Assembly (NCBI GenBank): GCA_046349595.1
Contig: JAXMCA010000001.1
Coordinates: 2,666,001 to 2,730,000, forward strand
Length of the DNA: 64,000 nt
Direction: 5' to 3'
Source of the DNA: JACRLW01 sp046349595
GTDB taxonomy: Bacteria > Planctomycetota > UBA1135 > UBA2386
Both the position numbers and the translations under genes were made by a program. Shown one piece after another: positions 8,934 through 17,592 of the stretch. The notes under the pieces are model-generated. The model did no database searches, was not told the DNA's origin, and worked only from the letters and a program-made list of their open reading frames with translations. Each line of letters opens with the position of its first letter. Within the stretch, counting starts at the first letter, position 1.

Positions 8934-9815
8934 ATGCGCATCTTCGAACCCCACGCCCACATGTTCAGCCGGATCACCGACGACTACGAGCACATGCTCG
9001 CGGCGGGGATCGTCGCCGTGCTGGAACCGGCCTTCTGGCTCGGTCAGCCGCGCACTTCGGTGGGGACCTTCATCGACTACTTCGACACGCTGATCGGCTG
9101 GGAACGCTTCCGCGCGCAGCAGTTCGGGATCCATCACGTGTGCACGATGGGCCTCAACCCGCGCGAGGCGAACGACGATCGCGTGAACCAGGGCGTGATC
9201 GACATCCTGCCGCGCTATCTCGAGAAGGACGGTGTGGTCGGCGTCGGAGAGATCGGCCTCGACGACCAGACCAGGACCGAGGAGAAGTTCTTCGCGATCC
9301 AGGTCGACCTCGCCAAGCAACACGACCTGCCGATCCTGATCCACACGCCGCACCGCGACAAGGTGAAGGGCTTCCGGCGCTGCATCGACATCGTGCGCGA
9401 GCAGGGCTTCCCCTGGTCGCGCGTGCTGCTCGACCACGGCAACGAGGAGACCATCAAGATCACGCGCGACCTCGGCTGCTGGTCGGGTTTCTCCGTCTAC
9501 CCGAACACCAAGATGTCCCCGGAGCGGATGGTGAAGATCGTGCAGGAGCACGGCATCGAGCGGATCATCGTCAATAGCGCCTGCGACTGGGGAGTGAGCG
9601 ATCCGCTGATGGTGCCGAAGACCGTCGCACGCCTGCGCGAGGCCAGCTATCCGGAGGCGAAGATCCAGCAGCTCGTGTGGGACAACCCGACCGCGTTCTT
9701 CGCCCAGGGCGGCCGCCTGGATCCCGCGTCGATCGCCGAACCCGTGCCGATCGACCGCCGCCAGACCTTCACCGGCAACTCGGTACTGCGCGGCCAGGAT
9801 CCCAAGGTGTCCTGA
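8934..9815 (+). CDS. eboB: TatD-family metal-dependent hydrolase, EboB-like
   Basis: A 293-residue TIM-barrel amidohydrolase-like protein. Predicted metal ligands are HAH in FEPHAHMF near residues 7-9, Glu in VGVGEIGLDD, His in LPILIHTPHRD, His in VLLDHGNEET and Asp in NSACDWGVSD. The ATG at 8934 begins MRIFEPHAH; an upstream in-frame start would add an Arg-rich leader that lies over eboA. The order eboA then a TatD-like gene matches the start of known ebo clusters. The natural substrate of EboB is unknown; ordinary TatD enzymes are nucleases or D-aminoacyl-tRNA deacylases, and the context argues for the Ebo role. Confidence 0.8.
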   Translation: MRIFEPHAHMFSRITDDYEHMLAAGIVAVLEPAFWLGQPRTSVGTFIDYFDTLIGWERFRAQQFGIHHVCTMGLNPREANDDRVNQGVIDILPRYLEKDGVVGVGEIGLDDQTRTEEKFFAIQVDLAKQHDLPILIHTPHRDKVKGFRRCIDIVREQGFPWSRVLLDHGNEETIKITRDLGCWSGFSVYPNTKMSPERMVKIVQEHGIERIIVNSACDWGVSDPLMVPKTVARLREASYPEAKIQQLVWDNPTAFFAQGGRLDPASIAEPVPIDRRQTFTGNSVLRGQDPKVS

Positions 9816-9892
9816 CGGCTCCCCCGCCCTTGATCGGGCGGAGCAGAGCGGCCACGCTTCCGCGCGTCCCACGCCCCCTTCGGAACGCCGCC

Positions 9893-10186
9893 ATGAAATC
9901 CACGGCTCGACGTCTGGCCGCGCTGACCGCGCTGGCCGTCCTCTCCACGATCCCCGCCTGCGGGAGTGTGCCGCGCCTGCACGTCACCTCGCAGCCGGAG
10001 ACCGCCCGCATCTACGTCAACGGAACACTGGTCGGCAACACCCCCGCCGACATCAACCTCCCGTTCGGAGAAGGCGAGCGCGTGTTCCTGCAAGTCGTCC
10101 ACCCCGCCGGCCAGCTCGTCGGCACGCAGATCTTCACCCAGAACAACCTGCCGGCCACCGGCGAAGTGACCTTCGACCTGAGGTGA
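9893..10186 (+). CDS. Small PEGA-domain lipoprotein
   Basis: A 97-residue lipoprotein. The signal peptide ends at a lipobox (STIPAC), followed by GSVPRLHVTSQPETARIYVN, GTLVGNTPADINLPFGEGE and a beta strand to the C-terminus, which together fit a single PEGA-type beta-sandwich domain. PEGA domains are commonly attached to surface or kinase proteins and have no catalytic activity. It is followed after 2 bp by another lipoprotein that also starts ACGSVP after cleavage, so the two form a small operon and may share ancestry in the signal region. Confidence 0.72.
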   Translation: MKSTARRLAALTALAVLSTIPACGSVPRLHVTSQPETARIYVNGTLVGNTPADINLPFGEGERVFLQVVHPAGQLVGTQIFTQNNLPATGEVTFDLR

Positions 10187-10188
10187 CC

Positions 10189-10572
10189 ATGACTTCCATG
10201 CCACGCAAGCTCATCGCCTCGTTCGCACTCTCGGCGCTCGCCGCCTGTGGTTCCGTGCCGTCGAAGAACTTCGACGTGCGCGCGATCAACTTCGACGGCG
10301 ACCAGGTCCCCTGCCTCGTCGAGGTCGACCGCAACTTCAAGGAGGCAATCGAGGCCAAGCGCTACACCGATTGCGACGTGAAGGTCGAGTTCACCAAGGA
10401 GCGCATGAACCTCCGCGTCTACCCGACGCGGCGCGATGCCCAGGGCCAGATCGTGCCGCCCGATGCCGCCGCGCAGGCCGAGTACCTCTCGGAGATCCGC
10501 GAGGTCCAGCAGACCGACCCGCGCACGCAGCTCTTCATCCTGCGCCCGAACAAGAACTACACGGGTCGCTGA
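10189..10572 (+). CDS. Small lipoprotein of unknown function
   Basis: A 127-residue lipoprotein with lipobox LAAC (LSALAACGSVPSKNFDV). The mature part contains FDGDQVPCLVEVDRNFKEA, a central run of charged residues and a C-terminal FILRPNKNYTGR. I do not recognise the family. The ATG at 10189 lies 2 bp after the stop of the PEGA lipoprotein; an in-frame GTG at 10183 would add only two residues. It converges on the kinase gene. Confidence 0.65.
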   Translation: MTSMPRKLIASFALSALAACGSVPSKNFDVRAINFDGDQVPCLVEVDRNFKEAIEAKRYTDCDVKVEFTKERMNLRVYPTRRDAQGQIVPPDAAAQAEYLSEIREVQQTDPRTQLFILRPNKNYTGR

Positions 10573-10611
10573 GCGCGGTCGGGTCCGACGCCAGCGTCGG
10601 ACCCGTGTCGA

Positions 10612-13600
10612 TCAGGAGTCGGGGAACAGCGCACCGAAGAACAGCTTCGGCCGCACTACACCGCGGAAGCCCGCGGAATCCTCGACGCGGCCGTTCGGCG
10701 GCGGCACGCGCAGCACGCCGCGCGCGGCGTCGCGCAGGGAGCGCAGCGAGTAGCCGAATCCACCGCCGACCAGGGCGCCGCGCGGCGCGCGCCCCTCTTC
10801 GGCGAGCTGGTTGTCGACCCACTCGGCGGCGTTGCCGACCAGGAAGAACACCGGCCGATCGCCGACCTTGAGCGGATTGCGGTCGAGCTGGACCTCGAGC
10901 GGATCGGCACGCGGCTCGATGTTCCCATCCGCCCAGACCTTGCCCCACGGGAAGTCCTGGTTGTCGCCGGGCCCCTTCGCGGCGAGCCACCATTCGGCGT
11001 GCGAAGGCAGCACCTTCTGCGCGCGCGCGAGACAATCGCTGGCCGCGGTACGGCTCACGCCGACCGCGGGAAGCTGCGGTCGATCGGTCCAGTTGCGCGC
11101 CTGGAGCTCGCTGACCTCGCGTTGCGTCAGCGACGGGAAGGCATTGGCATCGAGCACCTGCTTGAACGCCGCACGGTCGAACTCGAAGCGGTCGAGGAAG
11201 AAGCTCGCCACGTCGTAGGTGCCATCGACGCCGGCCTGCTCGACGGCGATCCGCACCTGCCCGCCCTTCACCGGTGCCATGTCGGCGGTGACCTTCTGGA
11301 GCTGCTGCACGCGCTCGACGCAACGCCCGGCGTAGTTGCCGGCCTCCGCTGCCCCCTTCAGGCTCGACGGCAGTTGCCGCAGCGTCGTCTCCGCCGCCTG
11401 GAACTGCTGCAGCGCCGCGGCGAGCTTGAGCTCCAAGCTCGCGTCGACGAAGGCCTGGCGGAGCTGCTCGACGGCGCGCGCCGAAGCGGCGATCTCGGGG
11501 ATCGAAGCCGGATCGCGGGTGGTGACGTCGCGCACCGCGAGTTCGCGCTGGGCTTTCTCGAGACGCGCAGCGGCGAGATCGCCGAGTGCGGTCTCGACGC
11601 GGCCGGTGATCGCGCGCAACGCACCGATCTCGGCGTCGAGACCGGCGAGGGCGGCCTTGACCTCGGCATCCTCGCCGAGCCCGAGCTTGTCGAGCTGTGC
11701 CGCGAGCGCCTTGCGACGCTCGTCGGCAGCGCCTCGCGAGGTGATCCAGGCGCCCAGCGAAGCGGTGGCCTTCGCCTCGCCCGCGGCGGAACCGAGATCA
11801 CCGAGCAAGGAGTCGCGCGCGGAACGACCCGCGAGCCAGGTCGCGAGTTCGTCGAGCTGCGACGCCGACACCACGTCGTCGAGCGATGCCTCGCACAGCG
11901 GCGCCACGCGCACGAGTGCAGCACGGATCGAGTCCGAGAGCGCGCGCACCTTCACGGCATCACCGGCATCGCGTGCCTTGGTGCACTCGGTCCACTGATG
12001 GGCGAGTTCGGCCCGCACCTTCTCCGCGCGTGTCTTGTCGCCGACCAGCGCCTTGCGCTGCGTCTCGCACCAGCCGCGCAGGTTGTCGGTCTTCGCCGCG
12101 TCGCGCGCGCCGACCAGCTCGGCATCCATCGACTTCGCCCAGTTGGCGAGTTCGATGAAGGCGAACTTGGGCTCCGGCGCCTGCGTGAGCTTCACCAGCA
12201 GCGTGCTGGCGGTGCGGATGTCGCCGTCGAGAGCCTGCGCCTTCTGACGGAGGTCGGCGAACTCACCGGTCGCGCTCTCCTTCTGCAGATCGGCGATCAG
12301 GGACTCGGACAGGCTCGCGGCGGAAGCCGCGCCATCGTGATCGAAGCTGCTCGCGACGGCGTCGAAGCGTCCGCGGTACAGCGCGAGCGCGCCCTGGTTG
12401 CGCAGCGCCTTCGCACTGTCACGCACCTCGTTCCACGCCTCGCCTGGCGGCAACTGGGCGATGAGGTTGTCGAGTTCGCGCATCGACGGCGCGAGATCGC
12501 CACCCTTCTCGATCTCGGTGCGCAGTCGCGCGAGCTGGTCGAGCCGTCCCTTGCGGTCCTCGACCTCCCGCAGTGCGACCAAGCGCTTGCCGATGTCCTC
12601 CTTGACCCGTGCGACGTCTTCGCGCAACGCCGTGGTCCGCGACGACGGCGGCAGTGCCTGGATCTTCGTCCACAGGCCATTGGCGCGATCGGAGACGCCG
12701 TTCAGCGCGGTCACGTCCTGGGCCGAATCGACGGCGTCGGGCAGCGCGCGCACGTCGCGCTCCATGCCCTCCCAGTCGATCACCGGCTCCGGGTTCCCGG
12801 GATCCGACGGCTTGACCGGCTCCTCCTTCTTCGCGAACAGCCCGCCCGCGAAGGCGCTGATCTGCGACCAGTTCTGCTGGACGGCGAATCCACCACCGCC
12901 GAGCAGGGCGAGCACGACGAGGGTCCGGACCAGCGGCGCGAGACTGCGCGCCGGGCGGCGACCGGCTTCGATCGCATCGAGGTCGCGGAGCAGGTCGTCG
13001 TAGCTCGCGTAGCGCTCGCTCCGGTCGAGCATGGTCAACCGACGGATGACCTCCGCCAGCGGGCCGGGAATCGCATCGGCGAGGATCTTGCTCGGATCGA
13101 GGTTGCGCACCTCGTTCTTGGTGCGGATCAACTCCAACAGCGACGAGCCCTTCGCCGGAGGTTGCGCGGTCAGCAGGAAGAAGAAGGTCGCGCCGAGCGA
13201 CCACATGTCGCTGCGGAAGTCGAGCTCCTCGCCGCGACACTGCTCCGGACTCATGTACATCGGCGTGCCGACGATGCCGCCCATGGTGAGCGTCATCGAC
13301 ACGTCGTGCTGGACCATCTTCGAGATGCCGAAGTCGGTCACCTTGAGCACACCCTGTTCGTCGAGCAGGAGGTTGTCCGGCTTGATGTCGCGATGGACGA
13401 GTTCCTTCTGCGCCGCGTCGGCGAGTGCCAGCGCCGACTGACGCAGATAGCGGATCGCATCCTGCGGCGACAGCCGTCCGTCGGGCTGCTTCTCCGCGAA
13501 CTCGCGCAAGCTGCCGCCGGAGAGCAGTTCGAGGACGATGTACGGGATGCCGCGCTCGTTGCCGACGGCGTAGATCTGCACGACGTGCTGCGTGCGGAAC

Positions 13601-14151
13601 TTGCCGACCGCCTTCGCCTCGCGCTGGAACCGCTTCAGCGACTCGGTGTCGGCCGCATACTCGGGTCGGATCGTCTTGATCGCGACATCGCGGTCGAGCT
13701 CGATCTGCCGCGCGCGGTACACCGTTCCCATGCCGCCCGCACCGAGACGCTTCTCGATGCGGCAACCGCCGAGCACGGAACCGATCAGCGGGTCGTCGTC
13801 GGACGCACCCGACTGCACCAGCGTCGCGTCGATCGGCGGATCGATGGGACGCCGCATCGTGAGGTCACCCGACGGCGCCGCACCTCGCCCGGCATCCGCG
13901 GGGGTGTCCTTGCGCGCCATCGTGGCATCGATCTCCGGCTGCGGCCGACGCGGCATGGTGCGGTCCGCGCCCTCGCCGGCGCCGGCCGACTGCGGGTCGA
14001 CGCGGCGTCGCGACGTGCGCTCCGCGTCGCTTGCACGCCGTGTGGCGTCGTCCGCTGGCGGTCGGCTCGGCGGGACCGGGCGGTCCTTGCGGTGCATGGT
14101 CCGCTCCGCATCGTCGGGCTCGAGGGGATCACGATCGCTGGGCTTGGTCAT
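10612..14151 (-). CDS. Membrane Ser/Thr protein kinase with SUMF1-like C-terminal domain
   Basis: An 1179-residue Hanks-type kinase. Residues 1-115 are a disordered, Arg/Pro-rich leader with six [DE]xT[MLS] motifs (T18, T46, T65, T77, T98, T110). The kinase domain spans about 125-395: glycine loop LGAGGMGTVY, VAIK Lys159, catalytic HRDIKPDN at 253-260, DFG, and the GTPMYMSPEQ activation segment. A single membrane helix lies near 400-420 (LVRTLVVLALLGGGGFAV). A long alpha-helical, probably coiled-coil region runs to about 950. A SUMF1/formylglycine-enzyme-like fold begins near 960 and includes VFFLVGNAAEWVDN, GGGFGYSLRSLRDAARG and AGFRGVV. T6SS loci often use a kinase plus an FHA protein for threonine-phosphorylation control. 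This gene is 4 kb from hcp and is the natural partner of the FHA gene at 39030-40700, although a separate role is possible. Confidence 0.88.
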   Translation of the reverse strand: MTKPSDRDPLEPDDAERTMHRKDRPVPPSRPPADDATRRASDAERTSRRRVDPQSAGAGEGADRTMPRRPQPEIDATMARKDTPADAGRGAAPSGDLTMRRPIDPPIDATLVQSGASDDDPLIGSVLGGCRIEKRLGAGGMGTVYRARQIELDRDVAIKTIRPEYAADTESLKRFQREAKAVGKFRTQHVVQIYAVGNERGIPYIVLELLSGGSLREFAEKQPDGRLSPQDAIRYLRQSALALADAAQKELVHRDIKPDNLLLDEQGVLKVTDFGISKMVQHDVSMTLTMGGIVGTPMYMSPEQCRGEELDFRSDMWSLGATFFFLLTAQPPAKGSSLLELIRTKNEVRNLDPSKILADAIPGPLAEVIRRLTMLDRSERYASYDDLLRDLDAIEAGRRPARSLAPLVRTLVVLALLGGGGFAVQQNWSQISAFAGGLFAKKEEPVKPSDPGNPEPVIDWEGMERDVRALPDAVDSAQDVTALNGVSDRANGLWTKIQALPPSSRTTALREDVARVKEDIGKRLVALREVEDRKGRLDQLARLRTEIEKGGDLAPSMRELDNLIAQLPPGEAWNEVRDSAKALRNQGALALYRGRFDAVASSFDHDGAASAASLSESLIADLQKESATGEFADLRQKAQALDGDIRTASTLLVKLTQAPEPKFAFIELANWAKSMDAELVGARDAAKTDNLRGWCETQRKALVGDKTRAEKVRAELAHQWTECTKARDAGDAVKVRALSDSIRAALVRVAPLCEASLDDVVSASQLDELATWLAGRSARDSLLGDLGSAAGEAKATASLGAWITSRGAADERRKALAAQLDKLGLGEDAEVKAALAGLDAEIGALRAITGRVETALGDLAAARLEKAQRELAVRDVTTRDPASIPEIAASARAVEQLRQAFVDASLELKLAAALQQFQAAETTLRQLPSSLKGAAEAGNYAGRCVERVQQLQKVTADMAPVKGGQVRIAVEQAGVDGTYDVASFFLDRFEFDRAAFKQVLDANAFPSLTQREVSELQARNWTDRPQLPAVGVSRTAASDCLARAQKVLPSHAEWWLAAKGPGDNQDFPWGKVWADGNIEPRADPLEVQLDRNPLKVGDRPVFFLVGNAAEWVDNQLAEEGRAPRGALVGGGFGYSLRSLRDAARGVLRVPPPNGRVEDSAGFRGVVRPKLFFGALFPDS

Positions 14152-14279
14152 GCCGCTTCACACAGAGAGATCCTCGGCGCCCGTCGGCCGCGAACAGCCC
14201 GCGACGGGCGCGCCCTCGTGATCTGAGCGCAGGACTCAGTGCGCGCGCAACCTCGTCGCGCCGATTCCGCGGCCGGAGC

Positions 14280-16478
14280 TCACTGCGGGCCGACGCGCAC
14301 GCTGTCGTTCTCGAACACCACGACGCGATCGATCTCGTGGCTGCCGACGATCAGGTCGGGGAGGTCACTGCCGATCACGTCCGCCAGCACCACGGCGGTG
14401 GCGGCATAGACACCCGGGAAGGCGACCGCCGACTTGACGCTGCCCCGACCGTCGCCGAGCAGCACCACCGACTTCACACCCTGCAGCGTGACCACGACGA
14501 GGTCGGGATTGCCGTCGAGGTCGAGATCGCCGACGGTCAGGTTGGTCGGAATGCCCGGGACGGACAGGCGCGTCGAGCGGAATCCGCCCGCGGCCTGACC
14601 GACCAGCATGCGGACCGAATCGTCACCGACGCAGTTGACGGCGAGATCCGGGCGACCGTCGCGGTTGAAGTCGGCGACCCTCAGGAACAGCGGCCCCGGG
14701 CCCACGTCGACGTGGAGCGGGCTGATCAGGCGGCCGTCGGCGGCGACGTCGAAGAGGTCGACCTGCGAGGTTCCGGCGCGAGCCACGGCGATCTCGAGTT
14801 GGCCGTCGCGATCGAAGTCGGCAACGGCGATGCCGGTCGGGGAACCCGCGACGGCGGTCTCCACCGGAGTCCCGAAGGTCAGGTTCCCGGCGCCGGGCAG
14901 CACCACGACCTTCTCGTCGGCGAGGAAGCCGACGACGACGTCGACGAAGCCGTCTCCGGTGACGTCCGCCAGGGCCAGACCCGCGGGTACGAGACCGTCG
15001 ACCAGGATGCCACCGCCGACTTCCTGGAAGTCGAAGCTCCCGGGGACCGAGTGGTTGGCGAGCAGCTTCACCCCGTGGTCGAGCGCGACGAGGAGATCGG
15101 GCTTGCCGTCGCCATCCACGTCACCGACCGCGACCGCCTCGGCGACGTTGCCGAGATCGTGCACCCAAGCCTCCTCCAGGACCTGTCCGGTCTGCGAACG
15201 CGTCGCGACCAGGATCGACAGGTACGGGTTCGCCTCGCCACAGGTGACGATGTCGACCTGTCCGTCTCCGTCGAGGTCGGCACCTTCGGTGACCAGCGAC
15301 GTGCGCGCGGCCGACAGCACGGTCCGCTCGCAGTGCAGGCCCGTGTCGCTGCGCGGATAGACGTTCATGCGATCGATGTCGGTGGACACCACCGCGAGAT
15401 CGGGACGCGAATCGCCGGCGAGATCGGCGAGCAGAGGGCGATACGGAATGCCGGTCGTCGGGAGCTGGTACTCGGTGAAGTTCGACACGCCCTCGATCGA
15501 GCCGCCGACCATGATGCTGATCGCGGAACGATTCAGCACGCAGACGGCAATGTCCTGGACGCCGTCACCGTCGACGTCGCCGATGGTCGAGTTCGCCGGA
15601 CTGCCGCTGACCTGGATCGAGTAGGACACGCCGTAGCCCTTGAAGTGCTCGACCACGTCGAGCACGTCGTCACCGAAGCAGGAGACGACGATGTCGGCCC
15701 TCTCGTCGCCGTTCAGGTCGCCGACCGAGAGCGCGATCGGCGTGCTGTCCACGTCGACGGTCTCGATGTTGAAACCCTCGGTGCCCGTCGTGCCGAACAG
15801 GATCACGACCCGGTCGTTGTCCGTGTCGCAGAAGACCACGTCGCCGACGCCGTCCTCGTTGACGTCCGCGACCAACAGGCCCGCGGTACGCGAACCCCGC
15901 GGGATCGAGATCGAGAACGGGTTGGTGAACGTGCCGTCGCCCTGGCCGAAGAACATCAGCACGTCGGAACGCGAGAGGTGCGTGATGATCAGGTCGGGCA
16001 GGTCGTCGCCATTGAAGTCGCCGACGGCGACGCTGGTCGGCAGCTCCTGCACCGCGAACTGCTGCGCCTGCGTGAAGTGCGCCTGTCCGTCGTTGAGGAA
16101 GCTCGTGGCGACGTTGGCATCGGCGCTCACCACCACGAGATCGAGATCGTTGTCGAGATCGAGGTCCCGCGCGTAGATCGCGATCGGTTTGCCGGAGACG
16201 TCCAGGGATCCCGCATCGACGAAACCGCCGTTGCCCTGCCCGAGCTTCAACACCACGTGCCCGGCGAGGTCGGCCGCCGCGAGATCGGGGATGTCGTCGC
16301 CATCGAGGTCGTCCACCGCGACGTCGACCGAGCGCTGGACGCCGATCGGCAACTCCACGCGACTGCGGAACAACACATTCGGCACCTGGACGAGGTCACC
16401 GAGCCTCCCCGCCTTGTGGTCGGCGCAGGAGGACAGCAGGGACAGCAGAGTCGCGACAGGGAGGGCGAGCTTCGACAT
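14280..16478 (-). CDS. VCBS/FG-GAP repeat lipoprotein
   Basis: A 732-residue lipoprotein. The ATG at 16478 gives MSKLALPVATLLSLLSSC with lipobox LSSC; a longer in-frame start has an Arg/Pro-rich leader and is rejected. The mature protein is a run of about a dozen VCBS/FG-GAP blades, each with a calcium-binding loop of the type DxDxDGxxD. Examples are DDLDGDDIPDLAAADL, GDVDGDGKPDLLVAL and GDLDLDGNPDLVVVTL, often followed by a GxGxG turn. It should fold as one or two beta-propellers on the outside of the inner membrane or on the outer membrane. Its binding partner is unknown. It is upstream of the kinase on the same strand, 128 bp away. Confidence 0.85.
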   Translation of the reverse strand: MSKLALPVATLLSLLSSCADHKAGRLGDLVQVPNVLFRSRVELPIGVQRSVDVAVDDLDGDDIPDLAAADLAGHVVLKLGQGNGGFVDAGSLDVSGKPIAIYARDLDLDNDLDLVVVSADANVATSFLNDGQAHFTQAQQFAVQELPTSVAVGDFNGDDLPDLIITHLSRSDVLMFFGQGDGTFTNPFSISIPRGSRTAGLLVADVNEDGVGDVVFCDTDNDRVVILFGTTGTEGFNIETVDVDSTPIALSVGDLNGDERADIVVSCFGDDVLDVVEHFKGYGVSYSIQVSGSPANSTIGDVDGDGVQDIAVCVLNRSAISIMVGGSIEGVSNFTEYQLPTTGIPYRPLLADLAGDSRPDLAVVSTDIDRMNVYPRSDTGLHCERTVLSAARTSLVTEGADLDGDGQVDIVTCGEANPYLSILVATRSQTGQVLEEAWVHDLGNVAEAVAVGDVDGDGKPDLLVALDHGVKLLANHSVPGSFDFQEVGGGILVDGLVPAGLALADVTGDGFVDVVVGFLADEKVVVLPGAGNLTFGTPVETAVAGSPTGIAVADFDRDGQLEIAVARAGTSQVDLFDVAADGRLISPLHVDVGPGPLFLRVADFNRDGRPDLAVNCVGDDSVRMLVGQAAGGFRSTRLSVPGIPTNLTVGDLDLDGNPDLVVVTLQGVKSVVLLGDGRGSVKSAVAFPGVYAATAVVLADVIGSDLPDLIVGSHEIDRVVVFENDSVRVGPQ

Positions 16479-16815
16479 GGGACACCGGACGGAACGGCGA
16501 AGCATGCTATCCCGAGGCGGGCTCCGAGACTCAGCACGAACCCTCGATGGCGACCGCTCCGCAGGCGCGGGGATCGGGACGCCGCGGATCGTCCTCGGAT
16601 CGGTCGGAGCGGAGGACGCGTGGCTTCGCGCTGCCAAGGCGGGATCCGGTCCGAACGGGGGCGGACGTCGTTCGCGCGATGCTCGCCTTGGCGTCTCGAT
16701 CCCCGTGCAATCCCCTCTTCCCGAAGCGGGACGTCATCACGACGCAGCGACCCTGTGCCCCGCAGATTCCGGGACACCTTGCCGCTAGCCTGATCGCTCT
16801 TCTCGTCAGGGTCCC
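16479..16815. other. Divergent intergenic region, 337 bp
   Basis: This is the gap between the starts of the VCBS lipoprotein (minus) and the barrel-like lipoprotein (plus). It must carry both promoters. I see no convincing -10/-35 pair, no gene with coding character, no long inverted repeat and no RNA gene. Composition is slightly less extreme in GC than the flanking genes. Confidence 0.5.
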
Positions 16816-17592
16816 ATGACAGCCAGATCCGCCGCCTGCTTCGTCGTCCTCGGTCTCCTGCTCGGCGCGTGCAGCTCGATCCACGGAGAGCGGGCGTTCG
16901 CCGCCTACATGCAGACGTCGACATCGGGCGACGTCTCACTCGGCCCCACCGGGGGCGGCGTGGCACTCGACACCCGTCAGAACGACTTCGAGCGCTCGCT
17001 CGGCCTCGACGAGACCAAGCCCGCGCTGAACTTCGGAGGCGACATGGCGACCGACATCGGCCGCTTCGGCGCTTCGGTGTTGTGGTTCGACAGCTCGGGC
17101 TCGGGGACCCTGACCCGTGACTTCGGCGACATCCCGTCCGGCACACTGGTGAGCTCGAAGTTCCGCTTCTTCGACGCCAAGACCTGGTGGGTCTACGACG
17201 TCGTCGAGCGGCCGGGTTTCCGTCTCGCCCCCGGCGTGGCGGTCGACTTCTTCAACATGTCGGTGAACGCGATCACCGCCGCGTCACCGCAGGTCTTCGA
17301 GGAAGTCCACGTCTTCGCCCCGGTTCCGATGCTGTTCCTCGACGCCGAGGCGAGCGTCGACAAGTTCACCTTCGTCGGTCAGGCGGGCGGCATGCGCATC
17401 GACCTGAAGGACGGCATCGGCAACTACTGGGATCTCGAGGGCCGCGTGAAGTACGCGGTGTCGGACGACATCGGGATCTTCGCGGGCTACCGCTTCATGT
17501 CGATGGCGTCGCACGGCGACGCCGACTCGCGCGACGCCTTCGTGCACGTGCAGACCACCGGCTGGTTCCTAGGTGGCGAGCTGAGCTTCTGA
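16816..17592 (+). CDS. Lipoprotein, probable outer-membrane beta-barrel type
   Basis: A 258-residue protein with a lipoprotein signal (FVVLGLLLGACSSIHG, lipobox LGAC). The remainder alternates polar and hydrophobic residues in beta-strand style and ends in a strand with terminal phenylalanine (GWFLGGELSF), as many outer-membrane barrels do. Recognisable strands include RFGASVLWFDSSGSGTLTRD, KFTFVGQAGGMRIDLKDGIG and DIGIFAGYRFMSM. A lipobox on a barrel is unusual, so it may instead be a periplasmic beta-rich lipoprotein. The family is not recognised. The last 24 bp overlap the 3' end of the convergent Cys-rich protein gene. Confidence 0.6.
   Translation: MTARSAACFVVLGLLLGACSSIHGERAFAAYMQTSTSGDVSLGPTGGGVALDTRQNDFERSLGLDETKPALNFGGDMATDIGRFGASVLWFDSSGSGTLTRDFGDIPSGTLVSSKFRFFDAKTWWVYDVVERPGFRLAPGVAVDFFNMSVNAITAASPQVFEEVHVFAPVPMLFLDAEASVDKFTFVGQAGGMRIDLKDGIGNYWDLEGRVKYAVSDDIGIFAGYRFMSMASHGDADSRDAFVHVQTTGWFLGGELSF

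Noticed and set aside
10999..14226. A 1075-residue plus-strand open frame covering the kinase gene
   Set aside because: It is Leu/Arg/Glu-rich, has no recognised domain and is antisense to a gene with clear kinase and SUMF1-like motifs; in GC-rich DNA such shadow frames are expected.
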